This document shows positions 1-17,368 of a DNA stretch of 64,000 nt, one piece after another (within the stretch, counting starts at the first letter, position 1; each line of letters opens with the position of its first letter). The position numbers and the translations under genes were made by a program. Under the pieces are notes generated by a model. It was given only the letters and a program-made list of their open reading frames with translations. It did no database searches and had not been told where the DNA came from. The stretch comes from Dermatophagoides farinae (Eukaryota > Arthropoda > Arachnida > Sarcoptiformes > Pyroglyphidae), in the NCBI RefSeq assembly GCF_024713945.1, contig NC_134681.1, forward strand, positions 3,945,501 to 4,009,500, in the 5' to 3' direction.

Positions 1-3208
<3,208 letters not shown>

Positions 3209-4340
3209 GGATCAAAAAAAAACCAAAAGTAAAACAGACTGATAGTAGACAACAGAACAACAACGACCGACCGAACGAACAAACGAAGAAAAAATACTAA
3301 TATTTGGTTCCGTGTTTCATAATCATAATCATAATAATAATAATTTCTATTTCTATTTGGCTTCCTCCACCCCCGCACAGACACACACACATACACACAA
3401 GATCAGTGTTTTCTTTTTTTTTCAATCACTCAGTTATTATTATTATTATCGTTGGACTATGATTCTTTTTCTGTAGATATAGAGTTTCCAATAAAGTAAC
3501 GCAAATGAAATTGTTTTTTTTCTCTATTTCTTTATTTCTCCATATATATCTCAACATATTGTGAATGAGAAAATAATGAAATGAAATGAAATGGCTGTTG
3601 ACTTTTTTTTCGTTTTGTTTTTTTTTTTTCATTTTGTTTTTTGGTTGCCGTTATTATGTCATATATTCATGAATGGTAGTGGTCGAAAACCTCGAACCAC
3701 AATCATGTATTTATTCATGCAAATTAGGATATTAGTGATGATAATAATAATAATAAAGCTACAAGATTGTGTGTGTGTATGTGTGTGCGTGCACCCTTAG
3801 AATTGTAGACAAAATGAAAATGAAAAAGAAAAAGAAAGAAAATTATGGACATTTTCAATGTTTTTGTGTGTGTGTGTGTATTTTTTTTCATACGAAGTGC
3901 AAATCAAGCCATAACGATAATAATCATCATGCACATAGTAAAATGACGTACGTATTTTTTTTTATTAGCTTTGTCTTGTTTTTGTTTGTGTGATATGGTC
4001 ATTTTTTGTTTGTTGTTATTATTGTTGTTTTTGTTGTTGTTGTTGTTGTCGTTCCAATTGGATCAGTTTTTTTTGTTCCCCATTTTGTTTTGTTTATAGT
4101 TTTTAATAAATTTTCTTTCTTTTTCGTCCATTGTATTATGTAACGTTGTTGTTGTTGTTGTTGTTGTCTCCAGATGTTGTGATTTCGCATTCATTCACCA
4201 GGTCACACATTTTTTTTCACTCGTTTAGTCGGTTGTGATTTTGGATTCAATTTACAGAATAAAAAAAAAATTTGAAATCCAATACGACAGAAAATTGTTT
4301 TTTTTTTTTTTGCTTTGTTTCTGAATACATCATTGACCAG

Positions 4341-4413
4341 AACATTATATCATAATTCAATTTCAATCCACAAGGATAATGTTACTAACTTGATTGAAAT
4401 CACCGTTGTTACC
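4341..4413 (+). other. Weak internal-exon candidate
   Basis: Seen: a poly-T tract of 12 and a pyrimidine-biased stretch end in a CCAG, followed by 73 nt open in one frame (one leading base plus 24 codons, including the peptide IHKDNVTNLIEITVVT), then an ACC|GTAAGT donor. The donor core is consensus but the base before it is C. Twenty-four codons without a stop is not rare by chance here. I recognise no domain; real use in a transcript is inference. Confidence 0.1.
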
Positions 4414-6532
4414 GTAAGTCTAAAAATTCTTATCAAAAAAAAAAAAAACGTAGCCAGAATCGAAAACTGCCACTTTGTTATTATTCACTTTATATTGAAA
4501 TTATGAATTTTTTTTCATTCTTTCTTGCTGACATGGCATGTTTAAAATATTGTTTGTTTGTCTGTTTGTTGCACACACACATACACACAAAACGGAAACG
4601 GAAAAAAAAATTCCACAAATAAACTCAAGATGAGTAAATTTATCATTTTTGCAAAAGAAACAAAACGAAAAAAAAAATTTCGATTATGATGATGAACTAC
4701 TCAAATGAACTGAATGGAACCATTTTTGCCATTTCAAACTTTTTTTTTGCAACAAAAAAAAAGATTCTTAAATTCTCCTTGTGGATGAATGAATACATCC
4801 AAAAGAATATTTAGGTCACCATTTGATGATTGAACATTCTTTGTAGCAAAAATGCGAATTTTTTTCTTTTTTTTCATTCAAAAAAAATGCTCTTTACACA
4901 TGGTCAGCAAAAAAAAAGAAAAGAAATCTTGAGAAAATATTCAAACTTGAAAATGTTAAATTAGAAATTTTTTCTGTCTTTATTTCACTATTATTTTTCA
5001 TCAAATTCTGTCCATTTGTTTGTTTTATCGATTGTATATCGAACATTCGATTCTTTTCATCATCATAATTCGTTTTATATTCATTGTTCCATTTGAAACG
5101 TTCATCATGCGCAGTTTTTTTTCGCAAATTTTCATTGTAATAAATAATGAAAAATGATGAAAAGTAAGAAAAAAAATCATCATCATCATCATCATTAGTA
5201 TGATATAAAGATTTTCCGGACACACACGCGTTCACTCCAATTTGAACAAACAAAACTCTCAATGTCTAAGTCACTTATTCATAATCGTGTTTGGATGATT
5301 CGGATTTTCATATTTTTTTTGTCCATTTTTGTCCATTATTTTTCTCTATATCATCATCATCATCATAATTCATCGAATCAACAACAAATGATTCAAAAAT
5401 GGTCCATCTCTTTTGGATCATCATCATCACTCACCAATATATATTATAATGGATGGATAGAGTTACATTTCATTTTCATCATTTCATATTTATATTGTTA
5501 ATGAGTTTGTGTTTTTTTTTTCTCACATTGAAGTTTCATTCGAAATGCTTTTTAGCCTTGCCAATTTTTTTTTCTATTATGTATTTTTGTTTCACAATCG
5601 TCTAACGATGATGATGATGATGATGATGATGATATACCTGATCATCATACATAATGAGATCCGTGTGTCCGTGTGTGTGTGTGTGTGTGCTAGTCGGATG
5701 TCCATAAAAATCAAATCTAGAAGCATTGAAAAAAGCTAGATGGATAGAGAGAAAGTGAGAGAGAGAAACAAAATGTAAATCTTTTTTTCTTTCTTATATT
5801 GAAAAAATATGGTTTTTTTTACTATTGAACTTGGAAGTGTTTTTTTTTGTAATGATTAACTTTATCTATGAATGGCTGCAAGCAAACAAGAAGCCTTTCA
5901 TTAGCACATTTTTTCTCTCTCTCTCTGTGTGTGTGTATGTGTGCAATATGATTGAAATCTAATTGATTCAAATCCGTTTTCGAATGAATGAATAAATGAA
6001 AAAAAATGGTCCTTTCAATTTCGGTTGTCATTGTCCACGATGATGATTATGATGATGATGATAAAGTTTTCCGTTTTTTTCCAATTTCATTTTCATTTTC
6101 ATTTTTTTTTCCACATCCATTTCAAGGTTTTATTCGTAAAATTTAATTATCTTTATATATTTTGTATAGTGGATGAAACGAAAAATGAACAAAACAAATC
6201 CATTTGATTAGTTTTAATATTTGGCTTCTTCCAATGATTCAATATTCAATGTCATATTGAATCATATTGACACATTTTTATTTTATTTTTTCAAATTGAA
6301 TTGAATTGGAATGAAATTGAATTTTCTGTCTGTCTGTCTGTCTTTGATTGTTTGTTTGTTTATTTTCATTTCCCTGTTTTATTATATCCTTGTTACGCAG
6401 GGCAATTTTTAATCAAAATGAAAAAATAAAACACACACACACACTCAGAGAGAGAGACATCAGTGAATTAACGTCAATATATAAAATCAATGAGAGACGA
6501 AGAAGACGAAAAAAAAATTCAATAATTTGTTT

Positions 6533-6566
<34 letters not shown>

Positions 6567-9500
6567 CATCAAATAAACAAACGTGAATCCAGGAACAAAC
6601 GAACAAACAAACAAACAAAAAATGAAATGAAATGAAAAGAAAATGAAACAATGAATGAAAATATGCCAAAACAAACAAACATGAATGAAAATTGTGTCTA
6701 TATATGAATAAAAAAAAATATATTGCAAACTTTTCTACGTGTTCCATTTGGAACAAAGACTCATTGGATTTTTACTCTAAAAACACATTCATCATCAGCA
6801 TATATACAATTATTGATAATGATTATGTTGGTTGGTTGGTTGAATTCAGTAAAAAAAAAATACTTTAACTTTAAAATTTTAATAATTTCATTTATTGAAA
6901 TTCAAGATCTCGACCGACCTAATCATCATCATCATCATACACCTATTATTATTATTATTATGATTATGATTTATAATTAGAATATAATCAAAAACAATCG
7001 ATATATCAATGCATTGATTGATTGATTGATAAAAAAGAAACAGATGGAGAATGTATACAAGCATGCATATTACAAACAATTGTAAATGGAGGAATTGGAA
7101 AATTTTACATTCGATTTGATATAAATCTTTTTGTTGTTTTTTTTTTTGTTCAAGAGAAAAAAAGGGGTTTGTTTTTTTTGTTTCTTCTCTCGGTTTTTGT
7201 TTTGTAGGTTTCTAGGTTATTAGGTATTTTGATTTGTGTGTGTGTGTAATAATCGAATTTCATGAATCAACAACAACAACAATAACATGATGATGTGGTA
7301 ATATAATTTGATTGAACTTGAATTTTTTTTTCTGTTTTTGTTTTTCATTTGGTTTATCCATTGTTTTTTTGATGAAAAATGCAAATGAATTTTTTTCTTT
7401 CTGCATATAACAAAGAAACAACAACAAAGATTCGGGTTATCATTATTGTTCGGTCTAATAATAATAATAATAATCATCATCAACATAATCATTATATATA
7501 CTCACATGAATCCATTGATGATCAAATACAATTTTTTTTTGTTTTTGGCATTAATATTCATATAATGATAATGATCATTTTTGTTTTTTTTTTGACACTG
7601 ATAAACACTGGTTTTTTTTTGGTGCTTTCATTGGTGTCGGTGGTTTATCTTTCGTGTATTTCAAAAAAAAAATTTCTTCGGTTGATTATTATATAATCGA
7701 TAAGAGATTGAATGTGAAAAGGAATTTATGATAATGACGATGTATGCTGTATCGATCATGATATGATTATGATAATCATCATTGTATTATTGTTGTATTT
7801 ATGGTTCATTTTGACCAGGTTAGGTTTTTTTTTATTCTATCGAATCCATATAAAATGTGCGAACGGGAATTTGGAATCAATGCCGGCCGGTTTTTTTTTC
7901 ATCATAATTGATGCTGTTGTTGTTGTTGTTGTTGTCGTCGTTACCGGCCAAACAAATTAAGGTCATAGAGAAAATGAATGAATAAATTTCCATCATTGTA
8001 TTGAATATGGCCGTAGTCGTCATCGTCACTAGTTTTCCACTTTCACTCATTATCATCATTTTTTTTTCTTTAAAAAACTTTGTTTTTAATTGTGTTTGCT
8101 CTACTTGAAGGCCAAATTTTTTTTTCTTAAATTCTGCCCATTGATGATAATGACCGATCCATCATTTAATGATAGCAACAACAACAACAACAAGTAAGGA
8201 TTTGAATGTATTAAATTTCGCACAATTTTCATTTTTGTTTTTTTAAAATGGTCAAGCTAAACAATGAATACAAACTAAACTTTGACAAATACATGTGAAT
8301 TTTCATCGGTTTTTTTCGTTGTTGTTGTTGTTGTTGTCTTTTTCAATAATTTATCTACTATATTCCAACAACAATGCTTAACCAATTCTTAACTGGAAGA
8401 AGAAGAAGAAACAAAACATTTTTTTTTCTTCATTTTACATTCCAATCTAATCTAACAATGTCTTGTCATCATCACCATCACCATCATCAACATCAACATC
8501 AACATTCACATGATCATAATTCATTTGGCAAGAAAAAAATTACAACACACACACACACAAAAAAAAAATTTGCATATATGATCCATCCATCCATCTATCA
8601 TTGCATTTTTTGAATCCATATTGTATTTGTAACAAGTAATCATTCATTCATTCATTCATTCATTTGGTTTTGGCTTTGTTTTCATCATCATCGTCATCAA
8701 CTTGAATTGTCCTGTTAACAACAACAACAACAACAACAGCCAAAATATTCATTACATTTGTAACTAGCCAGCCACACTCAAACAAACAAACAAAAAAACA
8801 GAAATGAAAAGAAATTACAAATATCCATAAATAGCAGCATTTTCATTTTGGAAATGAAAACAAACAAAAAAAAAATTGCAAATATTCATTTCATTTTTGG
8901 ATGATGGAATTTTTCGTTTTGTTTTTGTTTTTGTTTTTACTGGCTATTTGTGATTCGATTTTACTTTTATTTTTTTTTGTTTTTGTTTTTTGTTTTGTTT
9001 TGTTTAAATTTGCATATTTTTTCCATTCTCTTCTCTTCTATTCTATTCCATTGTATATTGTTTGTGCTTGTGTATTGTGTTTTTTTTATAAAAAAAAATT
9101 CAATTTCAATGTAAAATTTCAAAATGAAATGAAATGAAATGAAAACAGTTACAATTTGTAAAGTTGAACAACACACACACACACGACGTGAATCCAATTT
9201 TTTTTTTCTATCCTGATTACAATTCATCTAGTTAGTTGATCAAGTCTTTTTTTTTTGTTTTGTTTTTGGTTTTCTCTGATTAGTTAGCTAGTTAGTTAGT
9301 TAAATCTTTGATGATGATGATGATGATGATGACAAGTGAATTGATTGAATTTGAAACGCACACACACACACAGGGTGTCCAAACACAGCAGCTTGTTGTT
9401 GTTCATTCCTATCGGTGTGTGTGTGTGTTGTTTTTATCTTTTTTTTAAGTTTTTTTTTCCAACTTGTTGATCTTTAAATTTGTTTTTTTTTCAATTGATT

Positions 9501-10179
9501 ATCTCCACACAATGATGAATGGATGAATTTAAAAGAAGACACACACACACACACACACATAGAAAGCATTCATGATTACAGAAATTATGTCACTTTTTTT
9601 TGTCTCGGTTTTTTTTTTGTTCAATCAATGAACAACAAAAAAAAATGATCGATAAATTATGTCCAAACATGAAAATTATGCAAATTATCGAAAGAAATAA
9701 AAATGAAAAAGAAGATGATGATGATGATGATGATGATGAAAAAATCCAAATTGAAAATGAACAAATTTTTTTTTCTTTCTACACAGCACGCGTACAGAAA
9801 AAAAAATCGTGCACAAGTCATTTTTTTTTCATGTAGTCCATGTCTCCATTATTCGTTTTTATTGTTTGACATCATTTCAATTCGACTGGCAAAAAAAAAT
9901 TCCTTTATTTTCTAATTGAATTCATTTCCACACAAAATTTCAATATTCAGTTCGCATTCACACACACACACACACAATACACATGATGATGATGATAATA
10001 ATTTTCTCAATGATCATGATGATGATGATATTCATCATCAATTCATCTAAATTATACATATAATACATACACGTTTTTTTTGCAGTGTTGTACACGCACA
10101 CTATTCATCATCGATAGTTTCGTAATATAGCAATATAATAATAATTATGATATGATGATTATGATCTCAAACATATTGG

Positions 10180-10210
<31 letters not shown>

Positions 10211-11822
10211 ATGTTTATGGCCAAACAAAACAAAACAAAAAAAAAAATTTGAATCGAATTGCGAATCATACCCATTTTTTTTTTCATTTAATGTATCATT
10301 TATTACGAAATTGATTAATATTCGATGAATGAATTGAAATTTCAATAAAACCAAATATAATCATAATAATAATCATCATCATCATTTCATTCATAAGAAA
10401 ACAATGAAAAAAAAAATTCATTCAAAATCATTGTAAGTAGCCCTCCTGTATGGTGAAAAAATTCAACGAAAAAAAAAACACCAAGGAAATATACCCATAT
10501 GTGTATTGATTATAATTGTTGTTGTTTGATCCTGTTTGTTTTTTTTTTTTTTTTTTTGTTGCAAATGTGGTGATGATGAGCGATGAAAATTGTCTGTGTC
10601 TATTTACGTGTGTGTGTATCAAACGAAACAAAAAAAAAATTTGTATTAATATTATGGACATACACACAAACCAAACTTAGTGCTTTTATAAAAGAAAAAA
10701 AAACATATCGTCAACCACCGTGGAAACAACAACAACAACAACAACAACAACAGGTACCACACCTATTTATGTTTTCATAAAACAAAATAAAAATATTACA
10801 AACACTTCTGTAATGTGTGTGTGTGTGTGTGTATGTTCATTTTCATTTTCATCATCATCATCGAATTCCATATTTTCACCACATTCATTCATTCACTCAT
10901 TCTAAACTTTGAAACTTTCACATGAACAACAACAACAACAACAAAAAAACTGTTTACAGTTATATTCATCGTCATATTTATTCAATACTTAACGAGTTTA
11001 TTAAGATTTTTCCATTTTGTTTCAATCATCATCACCATCATCATTATCATCATTATTCGTTTTAGGATTTGGAATTTCAGGATATGAAAAAAAAATTTTT
11101 TTTTTCTTTGTTCACAGTTTTTTCATATTGGCCCTGTGTAATGCACACACACAAACACACACACACATTATGTAATAAACATGAAATGTCTGCATTTTCA
11201 TTTTCCTTATTGGCCATTGTGATGATGATGATGATGATTTTGATTTTGATTTTTTTTTCTTCATCATTGGATTTTGAGAATGGATCAGAAAAAAAAACAA
11301 AAAAAAAACCTCTTTAGCTCTTTGAACGTGGTTTTCATTTTCATTTTTTTTTTTTTTCGTTACTGATGATTTGTTTTCATTTTCATTTTCAATCTTAATA
11401 TCCGAAATCCAATGATGATGATGATGATGTTATTAATGTTATGCCACAGCAATATATTGAGTGATTTCATTTTTTTTTTGTTCATTTATTATTCATATAA
11501 ACACATCACACACCACACATATATGATTTGTGGCTGTGATGGATTATAATCCATATGATGCGAGTGAGAGAGAGAGAGAGAGAAAGAAAGAAAAAAATCC
11601 AAAAAGTTGATAATCATCATCATCATCATCATCATCAACAGTTTTTTTTTTGTTTCCAGATTAATTAAGTTGTATTTTGTACGTGCAATAATAATCAACA
11701 CGTTGTGGAGAAAAAAAAAATCCATTTTTTCCAATTTTTCCCCCCCACCGAAATTTTAACCAAATTTTCAAGTTTTAAAATTTTAAAAAATCTTTGTTTC
11801 CGGTTATTATTTCAATTAGACC

Positions 11823-11853
11823 GATTGATCGATTGATTGATTGATTGATTGAT
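11823..11853. repeat. (GATT)n tetranucleotide repeat
   Basis: About seven copies of GATT/ATTG with one early interruption. CATT/GATT-type tetranucleotides recur throughout the window, for example at 8641-8665 (CATT) and 46051-46072 (ATCA), and show that tetranucleotide slippage is general in this genome. Confidence 0.9.
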
Positions 11854-13514
11854 TTATTGGATGTATGAATGAATGAATGAATGAGATGAGCAAAAAAAAA
11901 AACAACTGTGATACCGTATGTATATACATGTTCTATATTCATTCATATACAATGAAAATTGTATTGAAGACAATGGTAAAAAAAAGATGATGAAAATGAT
12001 AATAATAAAGATGAAGATGATGATGATGATAGTGTTGAGTGTACTGTACACTTGTATATAGTGTGTACAATCCACATTCCATCCACACCGAAAATCTATT
12101 GTTGAATAAAATCGAGTATCCAAAATCTATCATCATCATCATCATCATCATAACCAATATACAGTATCGTTATAAGCTTTCTGTTATTTTGGTTGTTGTT
12201 GTTGTAGATATGTGATATGGCCATTTTTATCATTCGATGTTGTTGTTGTTGTTGTCGTTATTGTGTTTGTTCTGCTTCTTCTTTTGGCTCCATCAAATCT
12301 TTTTATTGTATTGGTGAATTCGTTCATTTTTTTCTGTTGTTGTTGTTGTTGTTGTTGCTTTTCGTCTGACACAAACACTCGCACACACGATACACGATTG
12401 TTGTTGCTGTGTTTATGATGATGATGGAGTTGAAGATGAAAAAATAAAAACGAAGACGATCTGACCGTTGTTGTTGTCCATAGTGGCCAAATATCTTTCT
12501 TTCTCTTTATTGATCATCATCATTGTTGGTTTGGGTCGTTCATTTTTAGTTCAATTCAAGTTAAGTTCATTCGGTCGTCGTCATCATCATTGAAAATCGA
12601 TCGTCATCATTTGAACAACAACAGCAACAATAACTTGGCCACAAGAAGAAGTCACGAAAAATCGTTAGATTGTCCAATCATCAACCATCACCACAACAAC
12701 AACAACAACAGCAGCAACAACCAAAAAAAAAAACGTTATATGTTGGAAAATGGACAAAATAAAAAAAAAACAACAGTAACCAAAAAGAAAACAGGATAAA
12801 AAGAGAGAAAAAAAAATGAGCGTATTACAAATCAGCCAAAACGGAGATAACAAAACACAAGATTGAAAATTATATGAAAAACGAAACGAACAAAAAAAAA
12901 AGATATGAATTTGCACCGTCGTCTTTCCATCATTTTGGCCAATAATGATGATAATGCAAATATAGTTTTTGCTTATCAATATAATAATGATGATCATGAT
13001 GATCATGATGATGATGCAAATGATTGAAAATTTAAATTTATTGAAATTTCAACTAGAACAAAATAAACAAAATGATTTTAAAATGGAACGGTTAGATAAA
13101 TAAAACAAAACAAAAAAAAAATGAAAATTGACAATTGATAATGTGGATGACAATAAATAATGTGACACATAACATCAACAACAATAGACGATGGACGTTG
13201 GACGATGACAATCAATAATCAAAATATGGAAATTTTCATTTTTCATTTTCATTTTTTTTTTCATCAATTTCATTCAGGTCAAAATGGAGGCAGTGATAAC
13301 ACAGCCAAAAAAAAAAAAATTTGAATTGAATTTTCTTCGTTCATTGTAAAAAAAAATTTTTTTTTTTTCAATTTTCAAATTTTTTTTCTCCCTTTTTTTC
13401 CTCCATTTTCAAGTCAATTTTTTTTTTTGTTAACAACCATTTTATAATAGTTCAATCACATCAATGTGTATGAGATGAGGGATGACATGAAAAGCTACTT
13501 GAATTCCTTCATCA

Positions 13515-13546
<32 letters not shown>

Positions 13547-14010
13547 GAAAAAAATTTTTTTTTGTTTTGTTTTGTTTGTTTGATTGATGATTGATTGATT
13601 GATTGATTATTATTGCCATCGCTGTTGCTGTTGTTGTTGTTGTTGTTCGTATATCGGTTAATAATATTTGATTGGCTGATTGGATTGGCCAATCAGTTAT
13701 AATGATGATGATGATGATATGAATCATCATCATCAATTTTTCTCGCTTTTTTTTCGGAAAAAAAAAATTATTATTGTCATGATGAAAATTAATTCAGTTT
13801 TTTTCTAGATAGCTAGTTCGTTTGTTTCATCGTCATCATTCTAGGGTTGGCATATATATAATTTTTATTTTCCTATCATGATAAATATCTGGTGGTGAAT
13901 TTTTTTTTGCGGAAGAATTTTTTTTCCTCTAAATTTTATCATTTTAAATTTTTTTTTATTAATAAAATTTTTTTCTCTTTTTTCTCTTTTCATTCTTTCA
14001 CATTAAACAG

Positions 14011-14090
14011 TGTAATAACAATAATAATAATTGTGCTTCTTGAATGGAACCGATCCATATTGATTCATTGATTACAATACATCGGCAAAG
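14011..14090 (+). other. Stop-containing exon candidate (non-coding or poison exon)
   Basis: Seen: a long pyrimidine tract (TTTTCTCTTTTTTCTCTTTTC) leads to ACAG, then 80 nt, then CAAAG|GTAAAT, a good donor. All three frames contain a stop. If transcribed, it would be an untranslated exon or a premature-stop exon. The paired signals are better than most in the window, but T-rich background makes acceptors cheap. Confidence 0.15.
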
Positions 14091-15959
14091 GTAAATGTAA
14101 CAGTTTTCTTCTTCTGGCCCTTTAAGATGCGCGTAGGCATTATTATTATACATGCACAAACAATCAAAAATGCGTCTGATATTGATAATACAACAATGCT
14201 ATATTGATCCAATTATCGATTGATTTTATAATATTGGTGATGATGATGATGATCGATTCCATCCAATATATTTGCCGGAAAAATGGCTGATTATATTTTA
14301 TTATTCTACTACTACTGGATCGACACATTTTTTTCCCCTATGGATACGATCAACGGAAACTAATTATATATTGATAAAGGATTTTTTTCTTTTTTTTTTG
14401 GAAAAAAGGAATCAAAATTTTTCAATGAAATTGTTCTACGTACGTTCTATATGTCATTTCATTATGATTTTTTTTCAATTTTCAATTTTCATGATTAACG
14501 ATTATTGTTGTTGTCATTGTGAATCGATGTTCACATTACATTTCATTTTACTCATAGTGATGATTGTGATGATGATTATTGTAATAACGGCAGACAAGAT
14601 TACAAGATTTCAATAAAAATGTTAATGTTAATTGATCATCATCATCAATTTAATTTAGTTACGGTTTTTATGAATGGAACATGAAGCTTCCAATCTATTT
14701 CATGTATATTCAATCTATTCACTAATAGATAAATAGATTGATAGATCGATTCACATGCTATTCATCATTCTTAAATCGATTTACACACACACACAAACAC
14801 ACAAACATTTTGTGTCCATCAATGCCTTATTTGTCTGTAAGAAAAAAAAATAAAAATGAGAATTGAATGAGAAATAAATGGAATTGAATTGAATTGAATG
14901 GAACGTTCCAAATCCTCGAATAAACTGCAGAAAAAAACGAGACAAATGACATTCATACACAACAACAACAGCAATAACAACAACAACGCAGACAAATGTT
15001 TTATATTGGTGATCCATGGTGACATGGTCATTTTGTTATTACTGTCGTTATTATTCATTCATTGGTCATTCATATATACCATTTGTATGTATGTCTGTGT
15101 GTTTCACATGTTTGTAATTCAATACAATTCAATTCAATTGGATTTGAATCGAATCGAATTCAATCATTCATTCATTTATTCATTTATTGATTGAATATCT
15201 TACAAATCGTGCTGTGTGTTTTTGAATAGCATTTTTTTCTGCATCTCTTTCAATTTGTCATTATATAATGTTGTTATATATTGACGATAATGATGATACA
15301 CTAATAATTTCTGTCTGTCTGTGTGTGTGTGTGTGTGTATCCATATGATGATGAATCCTTTTTGGAACATTTGGTACATTCATTGTGATAATAATGAAAA
15401 ATTTTTTCTTTCTTCCATACAAAAGTGGAACAATGAAAAAAAAACCGTGTGTATAGGTCATCCTGATGATGATGATGATGATGAAGTTTACATCCTTTAT
15501 ATCCATCCAGTGATTATGATAATATTTGTGGGGATTTTTTTTTTACCCAAAATAATGCAATGATAATTAGTGAGCGGTAAATGTTGAAATTTATAACAAC
15601 ACAACAATAAGAGAGCGAGAGAAAAAAAATGTAAATTCATCCTAATTATTTATGCATATGGATATTGTTTGTTTTCATAATGTTGTGTGGAAAGTTGTGT
15701 ATGTAAATAATTCTTTCTGCGTCTTCTTGGTTGATTGTCACACTGGTGGTGGATCTTTGGCGGTTTTTCGGGTTTTTCACTTTTGTTTTTTTTTTTGCAA
15801 TCATCCATTTCATTAAATGTTGATTAATAACAATGAACAAAACATTGGAAAAACAAACAGATTTTTTTTTTGAACCTTGATTTTGGTTCTTCATTCATTT
15901 TCCGGACAAAAAGTAAAAGTTTAGGGCGTTTTCCTTTACCATTTCATTCATTTGTTCAT
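14091..15959. other. Gene-free stretch
   Basis: Mostly AT-rich mosaic with CAA/GTT repeats, a GAATT-rich block at about 14880-14896 and 15115-15160 (AATTC/GAATT motifs), a GT run near 15318-15339 and GAT runs. An unspliced ORF at 14272-14616 contains little simple repeat but has no ATG at its start and no family resemblance. A minus-strand segment at about 15650-15790 reads less repetitively but has no splice borders. Confidence 0.7.
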
Positions 15960-16406
15960 TTATTCATTCAAATTTGAATATATGTGCGGGTGTGTGTGTG
16001 TGTATGTATTCAAATTGTCATTATCATCGTCATCGTTAGTATAAGACGGGAAAAATTGTATATATTTGAATAATATCCGTATTTGTCCCCAAAAAAAAAA
16101 ATGTTGATCCATTCTGGATGGATCTAATGTATCCTGTTTGTGTTCATTTTCAATATGATTTTTTTCTTTCTCTCTTGGACACACACACACACACACATTT
16201 GATTTGGGTGCGGAAACAATATATAAGGTATATATATGTATGTTTATTATGTAAATTATCTCGGTGATATGATAATGATGACAACAACAACAACAACAAC
16301 AAAATGAACGAATGAAAAAAAAAGAAAGATTGGTCTCTTTTTTTTCTTGGTAATAACGCCTAATTTTTTTGGTTTTTTGGTTTTGGTTTCTGTTATTTAC
16401 TCTCAT
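15960..16406 (-). CDS. Hypothetical 148-aa ORF, probably spurious
   Basis: Longest ATG-started frame in the window (ATG at 16406-16404). The N-terminus is basic and Asn/Gln-rich (MRVNNRNQNQKTKKIRR), followed by a Cys run from a TTG repeat, an Ile/Tyr-rich stretch, a Val-Cys repeat from a CA array, a less repetitive part (EHKQDTLDPSRMDQH) and an acidic Asp run from a TCATCG repeat. Three segments are therefore translated microsatellites. A donor-like AGA|GTAAAT lies just after the ATG. I recognise no domain. Length alone does not make this a gene. Confidence 0.12.
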   Translation of the reverse strand: MRVNNRNQNQKTKKIRRYYQEKKETNLSFFFIRSFCCCCCCCHHYHITEIIYIINIHIYTLYIVSAPKSNVCVCVCPREKEKNHIENEHKQDTLDPSRMDQHFFFWGQIRILFKYIQFFPSYTNDDDDNDNLNTYTHTHPHIYSNLNE

Positions 16407-17345
16407 GTTCAGAATCAATGAAATTCTTGCTTTATTATTGTATATAGCTCATTATTATGGTTTAGCTTTGTTGAAAATTTTCAATTTGAAGAATTTTTAA
16501 ATTTTTTGTTTTTAGTTTTCCACCATTCGTCATCATCATCATCATCATCATCGTCATTTTTCATTTTTCATTCAATTTTATTTATTGTCGTTGTCAAATA
16601 TCACCACTTGGTACTTGAAATATCATTTTCATCATCATCATCATAATGTCATCGAACTATTAAGAGATTTAGTGAAAAATAAAACAAGATGGAACAAATA
16701 AATAAATAAACCAACCAACGACAAAAATGACCGGAAAATGAAGTGTTTCAAAAATTTTATATATTTTTTTCTGGTTGACTGACCGACTGACGCCTCCTAT
16801 TTTTTTTCTTTTGTTTGTTCTTTGTTTCTTTAAACAACAACAACAACAAAAAATTCTCCAGAACTAGGAAAAATGGTCCTTCATTTGCCACCTACTTTTT
16901 TTTTGCTGGTTTGAAGTTAGTGAGATATCCAGAATATAGGAACCAAAAATGAAACAAAGTGCTCCAATTGGAACAAATAATAGAAAACAAAAAAAAACAA
17001 ATGGGCCCATTTGTTTTCATTTTTCATTTTTTTTTTAATATTTTCTTTTTATTATAAATTTTCATCATTTACTTGATTCTGGAACTTTTTTTTTCTTCAT
17101 CGGTTTCTGGTTTCTAAAACCGTCGTTTTTTTTCGTTTTCACTAATACCACTACCATATAAACTATTATGACTATTATCGTTATCATGTGTACATTAAGC
17201 TATCCATAAAAAAAACAAGCTAACTGAAACCTAAGCCCGATAAAAAAAACTCTCATCATCATCATCATCATTATCATCATCAATACTGGAAAATTGAAAT
17301 ATTGATGAAATTGATAATTGGGAGGTGATAAATGGGTGGTGTGAG

Positions 17346-17368
17346 TACTACTACTACTACTACTACTA
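17346..17368. repeat. (TAC)n microsatellite
   Basis: Nearly eight perfect copies of TAC, one of the few TAC/GTA arrays in the window; another lies near 27222-27245. Confidence 0.93.

Noticed and set aside
10723..10760. CAA array ending CAACAG|GTACCA as an exon end coding poly-Gln
   Set aside because: The donor is just the end of a repeat; no acceptor and little non-repeat peptide upstream.
13263..13325. Acceptor TTTCATTCAG followed by QNGGSDNTAKKKK and stop
   Set aside because: Only about 15 codons, half of them a poly-A run; no downstream poly-A signal.
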